A stretch of 64,000 nt of DNA from JAEUOS01 sp965279115 (GCA_965279115.1 OZ257137.1:5828001-5892000); one strand, 5' to 3'; counted from the stretch's first letter, positions 9,364 through 18,726 are shown. Made by a program: numbers and translations. Notes: generated by a model from the letters alone, not told the origin.

Positions 9364-9382
9364 ATCGTGAAATTGATCGAAG

Positions 9383-9415
9383 GAAAAAAAAGCGGCGCCC
9401 TGGAAAGGGCGCCGC
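9383..9415 (-). terminator. Strong intrinsic terminator after the 40-aa peptide gene
   Basis: A perfect 10-bp GC-rich stem (GCGGCGCCCT at 9392-9401 pairing with AGGGCGCCGC at 9406-9415) has a 4-base loop. On the minus strand it is followed by eight or more U residues (run of A at 9383-9391). It lies 24 bases beyond the stop of the small peptide gene and upstream of hpnC. Confidence 0.88.
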
Positions 9416-9438
9416 CTTATCCTGCGATGCGGCCTGTG

Positions 9439-9561
9439 TCAGGCGTTCGGGGTTGACGTTTGAGCCTTGCTGTCAGCTGCCTTGGCACCTGCACACGCAA
9501 ATGCTGAAGAAGTTGAACCCACCATCACCAAAACGACCAGCGCCGCGATGATTCTAGACAC
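9439..9561 (-). CDS. Small secreted peptide, 40 aa, unknown function
   Basis: A short frame starts at GTG (9559-9561), preceded by GGGAGGTGATCC, an almost perfect complement of the 16S rRNA 3' end at ideal spacing. The product has an Arg near the start, a hydrophobic core (IIAALVVLVMVG) and an AFA signal-peptidase site. That leaves a mature peptide of roughly 18 residues beginning CAGAKAADSK and rich in Ala, Ser, Thr and Lys. The AFAC arrangement is not a convincing lipobox. Its own terminator follows directly, so it looks like a monocistronic, well-expressed gene. I do not recognise the family. Its tie to the neighbouring hopanoid genes is positional only. Confidence 0.65.
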   Translation of the reverse strand: MSRIIAALVVLVMVGSTSSAFACAGAKAADSKAQTSTPNA

Positions 9562-9626
9562 GGATCACCTCCCTTCCAATGATTGAAGAACCCCTAATGT
9601 AGCCGGGAAGGCTGGGCGCCGCAACA

Positions 9627-11183
9627 TCAGTTGATGGCGTGTTCCTTGGCCCCTGTACGGGTATCCATGCCGAACTTGGCGAGCACCTCGTCCATACGCT
9701 CCCGTGCCTGCCGGAGCTTGGGGTCCTCCGGCGCCTTGTCGGACCAATGCGAGATGCTGGCGTCGCATGCGGCGGCCAGCGCGTCGTTCCAGCCTTGTGA
9801 GGCAAGCTTGCCGAGCATCGCCAAAACCTGATCGAGCGGCACAATCGCCGCAGTTCGTGCCACAACCGCGGCCCGGCTGGCCAGTTCGGACTCAACCCGT
9901 GCGCGGATTTTCGGGGACAGATCGGCGCGCGCGAGAAGGCTGCGGCCAATCGGTATGCCGGCATCGTCGCGTCCGGCCAGAAGACAGGCGTTGAACAAAT
10001 CGAAATCGAGCGCCGCTGACAGTTCGGCGCTCTGTGACCTGCGCGCGGAAATCGCCTGCTCGACGGCTTCCTCGGCCATTTTCCTGGCATCTTCGCCGGG
10101 CATGCGCGAATAGCGGCGATGGGCCATCAGGTGTGATACGAGATCGGCTTCGGGTGCGCCGCGCATGCTGCGCCGCTGTTCGGCGCAAATCCGCTCTACG
10201 TCGGCATGCTTGCCTTGCGCCATGTAGACGTCGGACAGCGCGATGTAGTCCTCGGCGCGCGCCAGCGACGAGTTGCGTACGCGCTCGAGCACACGTCCAT
10301 ATAGTCGAGCCGACTTGTCATGGTCTCCCGTGGCCGCCGCCAGCTCGGCCGAATGGCGCAAGCGCGTGACGTTTCCGGAAGAAAGACTCGCCGCCTTTTC
10401 AAGCACCTGTAGTGCTTCGACCGGACGGTCAAGTTCCGCCTTCACCCGGGCAAGAAGGTCATGCGCACCGAGGTATTCAGGGTTTGACGCAGTCAACTTC
10501 TCCAGCACATGCTCGGCTTCACCGAGCCGACCTTCGGCAAAATGAATGCTGGCCAGTCCCATGTAGGCCCACGGCGCCAGCTTGCGCTCCAGGACCGCCT
10601 TGATCAGCGTTTCCGCTTCGGAATGACGCTTCATGCCCAGCAGCATGTCGATCATGAACCGATAGGCGTCTCCGGCGTATTCGGGATGCGCGGCCGCGAT
10701 GGACCTGCATTCGGGCAAAGCTGCTTCCGCGCGCCCGCTTTCCATGAACGCGAACGCCCTTGAAAACACGTCCTTCTTGCGACTTACCTTGATGATCCGG
10801 TCGAGCAGCTGGTTGGCGGTAAACGGCTTGACCAGGTAGTCATCCGGCGCGAACTCGGCAACCGACACCACCTTGCGATAGTTTCTCTCGCCGGTGATCA
10901 TCATGAAAATCGTCGCCAGCGGAATCAGATGGTCATGGCGCAGTTCCTCCAGAAGCTGCTGGCCATCCCTGAGGTCTTCGAGATGATAGTCGCACAGGAT
11001 GATATTGACTTCGCGCGCCTTGACGCCTCGCAGAACCTCGCCTGCGGACTGCACGTGGGTAACCGAAAGTGCGCCCAGCGAAGTGACCATGTCGCGCAAG
11101 GCCGCACGAGTGTGTTTGTGGCGGTCCGCAATCAGGACCTTCTTTCCCTTGAGCGGCGCGGCGGCGTCTGCCTGGATGTGCAT
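9627..11183 (-). CDS. Response regulator with TPR output domain
   Basis: 518 aa. Residues about 14-135 form a CheY-like receiver: acidic pocket near D20, phosphoacceptor D65 in LCDYHLED, and conserved Lys 119 in DDYLVKPF. The remainder is alpha-helical with several TPR-like repeats (AYMGLASIHFAEGRLGEAEHVLEKL, LARVKAELDRPVEALQVLEKA). Such proteins act by protein-protein contact rather than by DNA binding, and no HTH or catalytic output is visible. No cognate kinase lies beside it; the nearest kinase (32861-34114) already has its own receiver. The gene starts 12 bases after a small unknown gene on the same strand, so the two are probably co-transcribed. Confidence 0.85.
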   Translation of the reverse strand: MHIQADAAAPLKGKKVLIADRHKHTRAALRDMVTSLGALSVTHVQSAGEVLRGVKAREVNIILCDYHLEDLRDGQQLLEELRHDHLIPLATIFMMITGERNYRKVVSVAEFAPDDYLVKPFTANQLLDRIIKVSRKKDVFSRAFAFMESGRAEAALPECRSIAAAHPEYAGDAYRFMIDMLLGMKRHSEAETLIKAVLERKLAPWAYMGLASIHFAEGRLGEAEHVLEKLTASNPEYLGAHDLLARVKAELDRPVEALQVLEKAASLSSGNVTRLRHSAELAAATGDHDKSARLYGRVLERVRNSSLARAEDYIALSDVYMAQGKHADVERICAEQRRSMRGAPEADLVSHLMAHRRYSRMPGEDARKMAEEAVEQAISARRSQSAELSAALDFDLFNACLLAGRDDAGIPIGRSLLARADLSPKIRARVESELASRAAVVARTAAIVPLDQVLAMLGKLASQGWNDALAAACDASISHWSDKAPEDPKLRQARERMDEVLAKFGMDTRTGAKEHAIN

Positions 11184-11195
11184 CGGGGACGGTTC

Positions 11196-11558
11196 TCAGG
11201 CGTGCCGCGCTTCCATCATCGGCCTGTCGTTAAAGGTGTCACCTGTCGGTGGCGGGTCACTGAAATCAAGAGTCTCCGGTCCGTTGTCGACCACCTCGAC
11301 GCCGTGATCGGTCTCGATGGCGCACCAGAGCATGCGGCCGCCCGGGAACACGCCAGCCGGCCCGAAGAAATCGTGCCGCAGCAACGCGCCGAGCGCCTTC
11401 GTCTCCGCGTTCTGCGACTTCAGCGCGATTCCAAGGACGTGGTCTGCATAGCGCGCGCTCATGCCCATGTACTGGACATCGATCGTGCGCAGGGTCTCCT
11501 TGCGCATGCGGGTCGCAAGTTGCGCGAGCATCAGGAGTGTGGTTCGCGAATAGGCCAT
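11196..11558 (-). CDS. Hypothetical protein, 120 aa, upstream of the receiver-TPR gene
   Basis: The reading frame extends to 11672, but the ATG at 11558 (MAYSRTTLLMLAQLA) has GGAAG upstream and begins natural-looking protein; the extension is Pro- and His-rich and unlikely to be translated. The product is soluble, with helical content in the first half (KETLRTIDVQYMG, DHVLGIALKSQN) and an acidic Pro-rich tail (LDFSDPPPTGDTF). No family recognised. It sits 12 bases before the response regulator gene in the same direction, so a shared regulatory role is plausible but unproven. Confidence 0.6.
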   Translation of the reverse strand: MAYSRTTLLMLAQLATRMRKETLRTIDVQYMGMSARYADHVLGIALKSQNAETKALGALLRHDFFGPAGVFPGGRMLWCAIETDHGVEVVDNGPETLDFSDPPPTGDTFNDRPMMEARHA

Positions 11559-11799
11559 GATTAGCCGCTTCCAAAGAATTTGAGGAAAACGTTCCGGTAA
11601 TTGAGGATATGGGTGAAAGTCCCGGTGCGAACCATCAATCAGGTGGAGTTTTGTCCCGCAAATTGGCTGCATGGCGCTTGCGAAGCGCGCGATCCTGAGC
11701 GGAAAGGGTGCGTTTAGAGTAAAATTTGGGACTTGCGACAGATGACAAACGCTCCCTGCGACCTACCGGTTGTTAGGAGTTTTGGCGCGGTCGTTTCCC

Positions 11800-11884
11800 G
11801 CGAAGGTGGCGGAACTGGTAGACGCACTGGATTTAGGTTCCAGCGCCGCAAGGCGTGCGGGTTCGAGTCCCGCCTTTCGCACCA
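11800..11884 (+). tRNA. tRNA-Leu (anticodon TAG)
   Basis: The 85-base sequence folds as a class II tRNA. The acceptor GCGAAGG pairs with CTTTCGC (one G-U). The anticodon arm is CTGGA/TCCAG with loop TTTAGGT (anticodon TAG), followed by a long variable arm, the T arm GGGTTCGAGTCCC and an encoded CCA. It reads CUA/CUN leucine codons. It lies about 30 bases before trigger factor. Confidence 0.97.
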
Positions 11885-11915
11885 CCCCTGAAATCCTTTT
11901 TTTCGAAAATTCATC

Positions 11916-13226
11916 ATGGCAGTGACCGTCGAGACCGTCAGCGCGCTTGAGCGCCGAATCAACTTGTCCATTCCGGCAGATCAGATCGAGAAGGAGGTCG
12001 CCAGCCGACTGCAGCGCATGTCGCGTACCGTGCGGATGCAGGGATTTCGTCCCGGCAAGGTTCCATTGCGCATGGTTGCCTCGCAGTACGGTCCACAGGT
12101 GCGCTCTGAAGTCATCGGCGATGCGATCCAGAAGAACTTCAGCGATGCGGTGACCGAACAGAAACTACGGGTCGCGGGGTATCCCCACATCGAGCCCAAG
12201 GCGCAGGCCGAGGGCGCGGCCAACGATGCAACCTTCGAGTTTGTTGCAACGTTCGAGATCTATCCGGAAGTCACCGTGGGTGACCTTTCGTCACTCGCGA
12301 TCGAGCGGCCGCATACGGCTGTTTCCGACGCGGATGTCGACCAAACCGTCGAAACGCTGCGCAAGCAGCGCGTCAAGTTCGAGCCCGCGCAGCGTGCCAG
12401 CGCCAAGGGCGACCGCGTAACCGTCGATTTCGTCGGCAAGATCGACGGTGTTGCCTTCGACGGCGGAACGGCCAGCGACTTCGCCTTTGAAGTAGGCGCA
12501 GGGCAGATGCTGCCGGACTTCGATACAGCGGCGGTGGGCATGGCGGTCGGCGCCGAAAAGACTTTCGACCTGGCTTTCCCGGCTGACTACCAGGGCAAGG
12601 AAGTGGCCGGCAAGACCGCGCAGTTCACCATCACGATGAAGAAGGTTGAGGGCGGCGTGTTGCCAGACCTTGACGTCGAATTCGCCAAGTCGCTGGGCGT
12701 CGCCGATGGCGACATCGCCAAGATGAAGGCCGACATTCGCGCAAATCTCGAGCGCGAGGTGAAAAAGCGCCTGCAGGCCCGCCTCAAGAGCGGCGTGATG
12801 CAGGCGCTTTACGAAAACGTGAAACTCGAAGCCCCCAAGGCCTTGATCTCGATGGATGTCGAGCGCCTGATCGAGCAGGCGAGGGCAGACCTGGCCCAAC
12901 GCGGTGTCAAGCAGGAAGTGCCGTTGCCTCCGGACATGTTCCAGGAACAGGCAAAAAAGCGCGTTTCGCTGGGCTTGATTCTCAATGAACTGGTCAAATC
13001 TAACGGGCTTGAAGCAAAACCGGACCAGGTTCGCGCAGTGATCGACGATTTTGCCCAAAGCTACGAAGACCCTGCCGAAGTCGTGCGTTGGTATTACAGC
13101 GACAAACAGCGCCTTTCGGAAGTCGAGGCCCTGGCGCTGGAAGAAAACGTCGTGAATTTCGTCCTTGCCAAGGGCAAGGTCAGCGACAAGCCAGTCTCGT
13201 TCGACGAACTGATGGGGCGGGCCTGA
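11916..13226 (+). CDS. tig: Trigger factor, ribosome-associated chaperone and prolyl isomerase
   Basis: Trigger factor binds ribosomal protein L23 at the exit tunnel and shields nascent chains. The 436-aa protein has the N-terminal ribosome-binding domain (signature near GFRPGKVP, residues 44-51). An FKBP-type isomerase domain follows at about 150-240 (GDRVTVDFVGKIDGVAFDGG), then a long helical C-terminal domain. It heads the standard tig-clpP-clpX-lon protein quality-control block. clpP begins 40 bases after the stop. Confidence 0.97.
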   Translation: MAVTVETVSALERRINLSIPADQIEKEVASRLQRMSRTVRMQGFRPGKVPLRMVASQYGPQVRSEVIGDAIQKNFSDAVTEQKLRVAGYPHIEPKAQAEGAANDATFEFVATFEIYPEVTVGDLSSLAIERPHTAVSDADVDQTVETLRKQRVKFEPAQRASAKGDRVTVDFVGKIDGVAFDGGTASDFAFEVGAGQMLPDFDTAAVGMAVGAEKTFDLAFPADYQGKEVAGKTAQFTITMKKVEGGVLPDLDVEFAKSLGVADGDIAKMKADIRANLEREVKKRLQARLKSGVMQALYENVKLEAPKALISMDVERLIEQARADLAQRGVKQEVPLPPDMFQEQAKKRVSLGLILNELVKSNGLEAKPDQVRAVIDDFAQSYEDPAEVVRWYYSDKQRLSEVEALALEENVVNFVLAKGKVSDKPVSFDELMGRA

Positions 13227-13266
13227 AACCCGCCGTAAACCCGCACTACAAGGATATGGCAAAGCG

Positions 13267-13926
13267 ATGAGATCGGACCTGCATTTCCAGCGTTTCCAGC
13301 AGTACGTGCATGACACCGGCGCGGGTGATCCGCGCGCCCTGGGCATGATTCCCATGGTGATTGAGCAGAGTGGTCGAGGCGAGCGGGCCTATGACATTTA
13401 TTCGCGGCTGCTCAAGGAACGGGTGGTATTCCTGGTGGGACCGGTCGAGGACATGGGCGCGAATCTGATCGTCGCGCAATTGCTCTTCCTGGAATCGGAG
13501 AACCCTGAAAAGGACATTTCCTTCTACATCAATTCCCCGGGCGGTTCGGTGACGTCGGGTCTGGCGATTTACGACACGATGCAGTTCATCAAGCCGGAAG
13601 TCTCAACCCTGTGCATTGGGCAGGCCGCCAGCATGGGCGCGTTCCTGCTTGCCGCCGGCGCCAAAGAGAAGCGCTTTTGCCTGCCCAATTCGCGCGTGAT
13701 GATCCACCAGCCCTCGGCCGGTTTCCAGGGCCAGGCTTCCGACATCGAAATCCACGCCAAGGAAGTAATGGGACTGAAAAGAAAGCTCAATGAGTTGATG
13801 GCCCATCACACCGGCCAACCGGTGGAACGCATCGAGAAAGACACCGACCGGGACAACTTTCTGTCGGCCGAGGAAGCCAAGTCGTTCGGGATCGTAGACA
13901 AGGTGCTCGGCAAACGCGGCGAATGA
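13267..13926 (+). CDS. clpP: ClpP, ATP-dependent Clp protease proteolytic subunit
   Basis: ClpP is the tetradecameric serine protease that degrades substrates unfolded by ClpX or ClpA. At 219 aa it has the catalytic Ser in GQAASMGAFLL and the catalytic His in SRVMIHQPSAG, with the Asp in the DTDRDNF segment. The N-terminus (RALGMIPMVIEQSGRGERAYDIYSRLL) is the normal propeptide and axial-loop region. It is directly followed by clpX, its ATPase partner, after about 110 bases that may hold a second promoter. Confidence 0.97.
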   Translation: MRSDLHFQRFQQYVHDTGAGDPRALGMIPMVIEQSGRGERAYDIYSRLLKERVVFLVGPVEDMGANLIVAQLLFLESENPEKDISFYINSPGGSVTSGLAIYDTMQFIKPEVSTLCIGQAASMGAFLLAAGAKEKRFCLPNSRVMIHQPSAGFQGQASDIEIHAKEVMGLKRKLNELMAHHTGQPVERIEKDTDRDNFLSAEEAKSFGIVDKVLGKRGE

Positions 13927-14035
13927 CCCTCCTTTCGCATACCCCCGACGCAGCCATTTTTTTGCATTCGGGCTTGCGCTGCGGGTGGCGGATGGCCTAA
14001 GCTACGCAAACACTTTCCGGTAAATTTCAACCCAG

Positions 14036-15301
14036 ATGTCGGACAAGAAAGCCAGTGGCGAAAAACTGCTCTATTGCTCGTTTTGCGGCAAGAGCCAGCA
14101 CGAAGTAAGAAAACTGATCGCCGGCCCGTCGGTATTCATTTGCGACGAGTGCATCGAGCTTTGCAACGACATCATCCGGGACGAGACGGCGACTGCGGAC
14201 CCGGCCAAGCCGGCGAAGTCCGACCTGCCCACACCCCAGGAGATCTGTACGATCCTCGATTCGTACGTGATCGGACAGGAAACCGCCAAGCGCATTCTCT
14301 CGGTTGCGGTCTACAACCATTACAAGCGGCTGAAGCATTTCGGCAAGACCGACGAAGTCGAGCTTGCCAAAAGCAACATCCTGCTCGTCGGGCCCACAGG
14401 CTCCGGCAAGACATTGCTTGCACAGACGCTGGCGCGCTTGCTCAATGTTCCTTTTGTTATCGCGGATGCGACGACCCTCACCGAAGCCGGTTATGTCGGT
14501 GAGGATGTTGAAAACATCATCCAGAAGTTGCTGCAGAACTGCAACTATGAGATCGAAAAGGCCCAAAAGGGTATTGTCTACATCGACGAAATCGACAAGA
14601 TTTCCCGCAAGTCTGACAATCCCTCGATCACGCGCGATGTTTCCGGGGAAGGAGTGCAGCAAGCGCTGCTGAAACTGGTCGAAGGCACCATCGCGTCAGT
14701 CCCTCCGCAAGGGGGCCGGAAACATCCGAACCAGGACTTCGTCCAGGTGGATACGACCAACATTCTGTTCATTTGCGGCGGCGCCTTTGACGGGCTGGAA
14801 AAGGTGATTCGCAATCGCTCGGAGAAGGGCGGCATCGGCTTTGGTGCAGAGGTGAAATCGTTGTCGGACAAGAATTTGTCCGACACGCTCCGGGATGTCG
14901 AGCCCGAGGATCTCATCAAGTTCGGCCTGATTCCGGAGCTCGTCGGCCGCCTGCCGGTCGTGGCGACACTCAACGAGCTCGACGAAACAGCGTTGATCGA
15001 GATCCTGACCGAGCCCAAGAACGCGCTGGTCAAGCAATACCAGAAGTTGTTCCAGATGGAGGGCGCCGAACTTGATATCCGGCCCGGTGCCTTGGCTGCC
15101 ATCGCGAAAAAGGCGCTCAAGCGCAAGACCGGCGCGCGCGGCCTGCGATCGATCATCGAGCAATCCCTGCTCGACACCATGTACGAACTCCCCAGCGCCC
15201 AGAACGTCAGCAAGGTCGTGGTGGAGGAAAATGCAATCACCGGAGACGGGCCTCCAATCCTCATCTATTCGGAGGCGCCAAAAGTCGCATCGGCGCAATA
15301 A
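14036..15301 (+). CDS. clpX: ClpX, ATPase and substrate-recognition subunit of ClpXP
   Basis: ClpX is an AAA+ unfoldase, 421 aa. The N-terminal zinc-binding domain has the C4 pattern CSFCGKSQ...CDECIELC. Walker A is GPTGSGKT and Walker B VYIDEIDKI, with the pore loop following GYVGEDVEN. The IGF loop GIGFGAEVK docks into ClpP. Every expected element is present. It lies between clpP and lon, and a possible hairpin terminator follows the stop. Confidence 0.98.
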   Translation: MSDKKASGEKLLYCSFCGKSQHEVRKLIAGPSVFICDECIELCNDIIRDETATADPAKPAKSDLPTPQEICTILDSYVIGQETAKRILSVAVYNHYKRLKHFGKTDEVELAKSNILLVGPTGSGKTLLAQTLARLLNVPFVIADATTLTEAGYVGEDVENIIQKLLQNCNYEIEKAQKGIVYIDEIDKISRKSDNPSITRDVSGEGVQQALLKLVEGTIASVPPQGGRKHPNQDFVQVDTTNILFICGGAFDGLEKVIRNRSEKGGIGFGAEVKSLSDKNLSDTLRDVEPEDLIKFGLIPELVGRLPVVATLNELDETALIEILTEPKNALVKQYQKLFQMEGAELDIRPGALAAIAKKALKRKTGARGLRSIIEQSLLDTMYELPSAQNVSKVVVEENAITGDGPPILIYSEAPKVASAQ

Positions 15302-15312
15302 TCAAGTGCCAG

Positions 15313-15334
15313 GCGCGCCATACGGCGCGCTTGT
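15313..15334 (+). terminator. Possible attenuator/terminator hairpin between clpX and lon
   Basis: GCGCGCC (15313-15319) pairs with GGCGCGC (15324-15330) around the 4-base loop ATAC. The downstream sequence TTGTCGCTTG is only partly T-rich, so this would be a weak terminator. It starts 12 bases after the clpX stop. Confidence 0.4.
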
Positions 15335-15430
15335 CGCTTGTGGGGTCTGCGGGGGTTGCGATCGGCATTCCCGCCCTCAAGTACATTTTTCAAGGCGTTT
15401 CCCGGCTTTGCAACAGAAAGGCGCAACAAC

Positions 15431-17842
15431 ATGTCAGGCGTGACAGAAAACAACGAATCACTGCAACTCCCGCTGCTGCCCCTGCGCGACGTGGTGGTGT
15501 TTCCCCACATGGTGATCCCCCTGTTTGTCGGTCGCCCGAAATCCATCAAGGCGCTTGAGCTGGCCATGGAAGCCGGAAAGAGCATCATGCTGGTGGCCCA
15601 GCGTTCCGCTGCCAAGGACGAGCCCGAGGCCAGTGACATGTACTCGGTGGGATGCGCTGCCAATATCCTGCAGATGCTCAAGCTGCCCGATGGCACCGTG
15701 AAGGTGCTGGTAGAAGGGGTACAACGCGCCCAGATCGCCGGAATCGAGGACGTCCGAAGCCACTTTGTCTGTGATGCCTCGAGCGTATCCGCAGACTTCG
15801 ATTCGACGCCGGAAATCGAGGCACTGCGTCGCGCCATCGTCCAGCAGTTCGACCAGTACGTCAAGCTCAACAAGAAGATTCCGCCCGAGATCCTGACCTC
15901 CCTGGGCGGAATCGACGATGCCGGGCGGCTTGCTGACACCATCGCCGCTCATCTGCCGTTGAAGCTTGAGCAAAAGCAGGAAATACTCGAGATGTTCGAT
16001 GTCCAGAAGCGGCTCGAACACCTGCTATCCGCCTTGGAGGGTGAACTTGACATTCTTCAGGTCGAAAAGCGCATTCGTGGCCGCGTCAAGCGCCAGATGG
16101 AGAAAAGCCAGCGCGAGTACTACCTGAACGAGCAGGTCAAAGCCATCCAGAAAGAGCTCGGCGAAGGTGAAGAGGGCGCAGACCTCGAAGAGATGGAAAA
16201 GCGCATCAAGAAGGCACAGATGCCCAAGGATGCGCGCAAGAAAGCGGAGTCGGAATTCAAGAAGCTCAAGCTGATGTCACCGATGTCAGCCGAGGCGACT
16301 GTCATTCGCAACTACATTGACACGCTCTGCAATCTTCCGTGGAAGAAAAAGAGTCGTGTAAACAATGACTTGTCGAATGCTGATAAAGTATTGAATGAAG
16401 ATCACTACGGCCTGGACAAGGTCAAGGAACGCATTCTTGAGTACCTCGCGGTCCAGCAGCGTGTCGACCGTGTAAAGGCCCCCATCCTGTGCCTGGTGGG
16501 CCCTCCTGGCGTGGGCAAGACATCGCTCGGCCAATCGATCGCCCGTGCCACGAACCGCAAGTTCGTGCGCATGGCCTTGGGTGGTGTGCGCGACGAGGCG
16601 GAAATCCGAGGCCATCGCCGCACCTACATCGGCTCGATGCCTGGCAAGATCCTGCAGAACATGACCAAGGTGGCGGTGAAGAACCCCTTGTTCCTGCTGG
16701 ACGAAATCGACAAGATGGGGATGGACTTCCGCGGTGATCCGTCGTCCGCATTGCTCGAAGTACTTGATCCTGAACAGAATCACACCTTCGCAGACCATTA
16801 CGTCGAGGTTGACTACGACCTCTCCGAAGTGATGTTCGTCGCCACGGCGAATACCATGAACATCCCGGCGCCCCTGATGGACCGGATGGAAGTCATTCGC
16901 CTGTCGGGATATACCGAAGACGAGAAAATCAGCATCGCGCAAAAGTACCTGCTGCCCAAGCAGATCAAGAACAACGGGTTGAAGCCGACCGAGATCAGCG
17001 TGGCGGAAAGCGCCATCCGCGACATCGTCCGCTACTTCACCCGCGAGGCTGGCGTGCGGGCGCTCGAACGCGAGATTTCCAAGATTTGCCGGAAGGTGGT
17101 CAAGACCCTGCTTCTCAAGAAGGAAGTCGAGAAGAAGATCACCATCACGGCCAAGAATCTTGACAAGTATCTGGGCGTGCGCCGCTTCACCTTCGGCATC
17201 GCCGAGAAGGAAAACCAGATCGGACAGGTTACCGGACTGGCCTGGACCGAGGTCGGCGGCGAATTGCTGACCATCGAGACAGTGGCCGTCGCGGGCAAGG
17301 GCGCCATCACCCGCACCGGTACCCTGGGCGATGTCATGAAGGAGTCCATCGAAGCGGCCCGCACCGTCGTGCGCAAACGCGCCCGGCAACTGGGAATCCA
17401 GCCGGACTTCTACGAGAAGACCGACCTGCATATCCATCTCCCTGAGGGTGCCACGCCGAAGGATGGTCCGAGTGCCGGTATCGCGATCACCACCGCATTG
17501 GTCTCGGTGCTGTCAGGCATTCCGGTGCGCGCCGATGTCGCCATGACGGGAGAAATCACCCTGCGCGGAGAGGTTCTGGCGATCGGCGGCTTGAAGGAAA
17601 AGCTCCTCGCGGCGCATCGCGGCGGCATAAAGACCGTCCTGATCCCCGAGGACAACGTCAAGGATCTCCCCGATATCCCGGACAACATCAAGAACCGGCT
17701 CGAGATCATTCCCGTGAAATGGATCGACAAGGTTCTGGATCTGGCGCTCGAGCGCAAGCCGGTGCCGTTGCCGGATGAGGCAGTGGCCCCGGTGGCCGCC
17801 GTTGCCGCCACGCCGGCAGCGGAGCCTGCCGTCAAGCACTAG
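15431..17842 (+). CDS. lon: Lon protease (La)
   Basis: Lon is an ATP-dependent serine protease, 803 aa from the ATG at 15431, where MSGVTENNES leads into LQLPLLPLRDVVVFPHMVIPL. That start has GAAAGG upstream and gives the normal N-terminus; the frame stays open to 15338 but the extra part is unlike Lon. Domains in order: LON substrate-binding domain (about 10-205), coiled-coil region, AAA+ module (Walker A GPPGVGKT, Walker B FLLDEIDK), and the C-terminal protease with catalytic Ser in DGPSAGIAITTAL and Lys in IGGLKEKLLAAHRGG. It closes the tig-clpP-clpX-lon block. No clear heat-shock promoter could be picked out by eye. Confidence 0.97.
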   Translation: MSGVTENNESLQLPLLPLRDVVVFPHMVIPLFVGRPKSIKALELAMEAGKSIMLVAQRSAAKDEPEASDMYSVGCAANILQMLKLPDGTVKVLVEGVQRAQIAGIEDVRSHFVCDASSVSADFDSTPEIEALRRAIVQQFDQYVKLNKKIPPEILTSLGGIDDAGRLADTIAAHLPLKLEQKQEILEMFDVQKRLEHLLSALEGELDILQVEKRIRGRVKRQMEKSQREYYLNEQVKAIQKELGEGEEGADLEEMEKRIKKAQMPKDARKKAESEFKKLKLMSPMSAEATVIRNYIDTLCNLPWKKKSRVNNDLSNADKVLNEDHYGLDKVKERILEYLAVQQRVDRVKAPILCLVGPPGVGKTSLGQSIARATNRKFVRMALGGVRDEAEIRGHRRTYIGSMPGKILQNMTKVAVKNPLFLLDEIDKMGMDFRGDPSSALLEVLDPEQNHTFADHYVEVDYDLSEVMFVATANTMNIPAPLMDRMEVIRLSGYTEDEKISIAQKYLLPKQIKNNGLKPTEISVAESAIRDIVRYFTREAGVRALEREISKICRKVVKTLLLKKEVEKKITITAKNLDKYLGVRRFTFGIAEKENQIGQVTGLAWTEVGGELLTIETVAVAGKGAITRTGTLGDVMKESIEAARTVVRKRARQLGIQPDFYEKTDLHIHLPEGATPKDGPSAGIAITTALVSVLSGIPVRADVAMTGEITLRGEVLAIGGLKEKLLAAHRGGIKTVLIPEDNVKDLPDIPDNIKNRLEIIPVKWIDKVLDLALERKPVPLPDEAVAPVAAVAATPAAEPAVKH

Positions 17843-17868
17843 GCGGGGAGAATGGCGGTTCGTCAGCG

Positions 17869-18657
17869 ATGAAGATCCAGGTTGCATCGGATCTTCATCT
17901 CGAATTCCTGGTCGGCCGGTTTCCGGGTTTCCGGGTGATCGAGCCTGCCGATGCCGACGTCTTGGTCCTCGCAGGCGATATCCATCAGCACCATCTCGCA
18001 GTCGAGGCATTTGCCGACTGGCCGGTTCCGGTAGTGCTGCTCAACGGCAATCACGAGTTCTACGGGTCCTCACCTGGCGCGGTGGGCGCCGCACTGGCGG
18101 CGGCGTCCGTGCGGGCACCCAGCGTCCACTATCTCGAGAACCGCGCCTGGATTCATCAGGGTGTCCGGTTCCTCGGTTGCTGCCTGTGGACTGATTACGA
18201 CCTCTATGGAGGCTCCGCAAGTGCCATGGCGGCGGCCGAGCGGATCCTCATGGACCATCGACGCATCCGTCTCAACGACCATTTCCCGTTCACCCCCCGG
18301 CATGCGCTTGAATTGCACAGGGCGTCGTTGGCCTGGCTCAGCGATCAGCTGGCCACACCCTTTGACGGCAAGACGGTGGTGTGCAGCCACCATGGACCGT
18401 CTGCGAAGTCCACCCATCCGTCCTATGCGAATGATCCGCTCAATCCGTGCTTCATGAGCAAGCTCGACGCTCTGGTCGAGCAGGCGGACCTGTGGATCCA
18501 CGGGCATGTCCACAACTCGTTCGACTATGCGGCAGGCGGTTCCCGCGTGGTGGTCAATCCGCGCGGATACGCATTGAATCTCCAGCAGGCGAGTTGCGTC
18601 GAGGAACTGGTATGGGAGAACCCGCTATTCGCCCCGGCGTTGGTGGTGGAGGTTTGA
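17869..18657 (+). CDS. Metallophosphoesterase, calcineurin-like
   Basis: A 262-aa cytoplasmic phosphoesterase with the full metal-binding set: ASDLHLEF (DxH) at the N-terminus, VLAGDIH, LNGNHEF, CSHHGPS and HGHVHNS. These residues hold a dinuclear metal centre for phosphoester hydrolysis. No signal peptide is present. It lies 26 bases after lon on the same strand and converges on the ankyrin gene. The substrate is unknown; close relatives are annotated only as metallophosphoesterases. Confidence 0.9.
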   Translation: MKIQVASDLHLEFLVGRFPGFRVIEPADADVLVLAGDIHQHHLAVEAFADWPVPVVLLNGNHEFYGSSPGAVGAALAAASVRAPSVHYLENRAWIHQGVRFLGCCLWTDYDLYGGSASAMAAAERILMDHRRIRLNDHFPFTPRHALELHRASLAWLSDQLATPFDGKTVVCSHHGPSAKSTHPSYANDPLNPCFMSKLDALVEQADLWIHGHVHNSFDYAAGGSRVVVNPRGYALNLQQASCVEELVWENPLFAPALVVEV

Positions 18658-18726
18658 GCCGGGTGGATTCGGGCGTAATCAGGGGCAGTATTTGGGCTCG
18701 ATTTAATTTAACATAATATACATTAT

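Noticed and set aside
11674..11688. Hairpin GCGCTT-GCG-AAGCGC upstream of tRNA-Leu
   Set aside because: The stem is only 6 bp with a 3-base loop and no U-run; it could arise by chance in GC-rich DNA and has no clear gene to serve.
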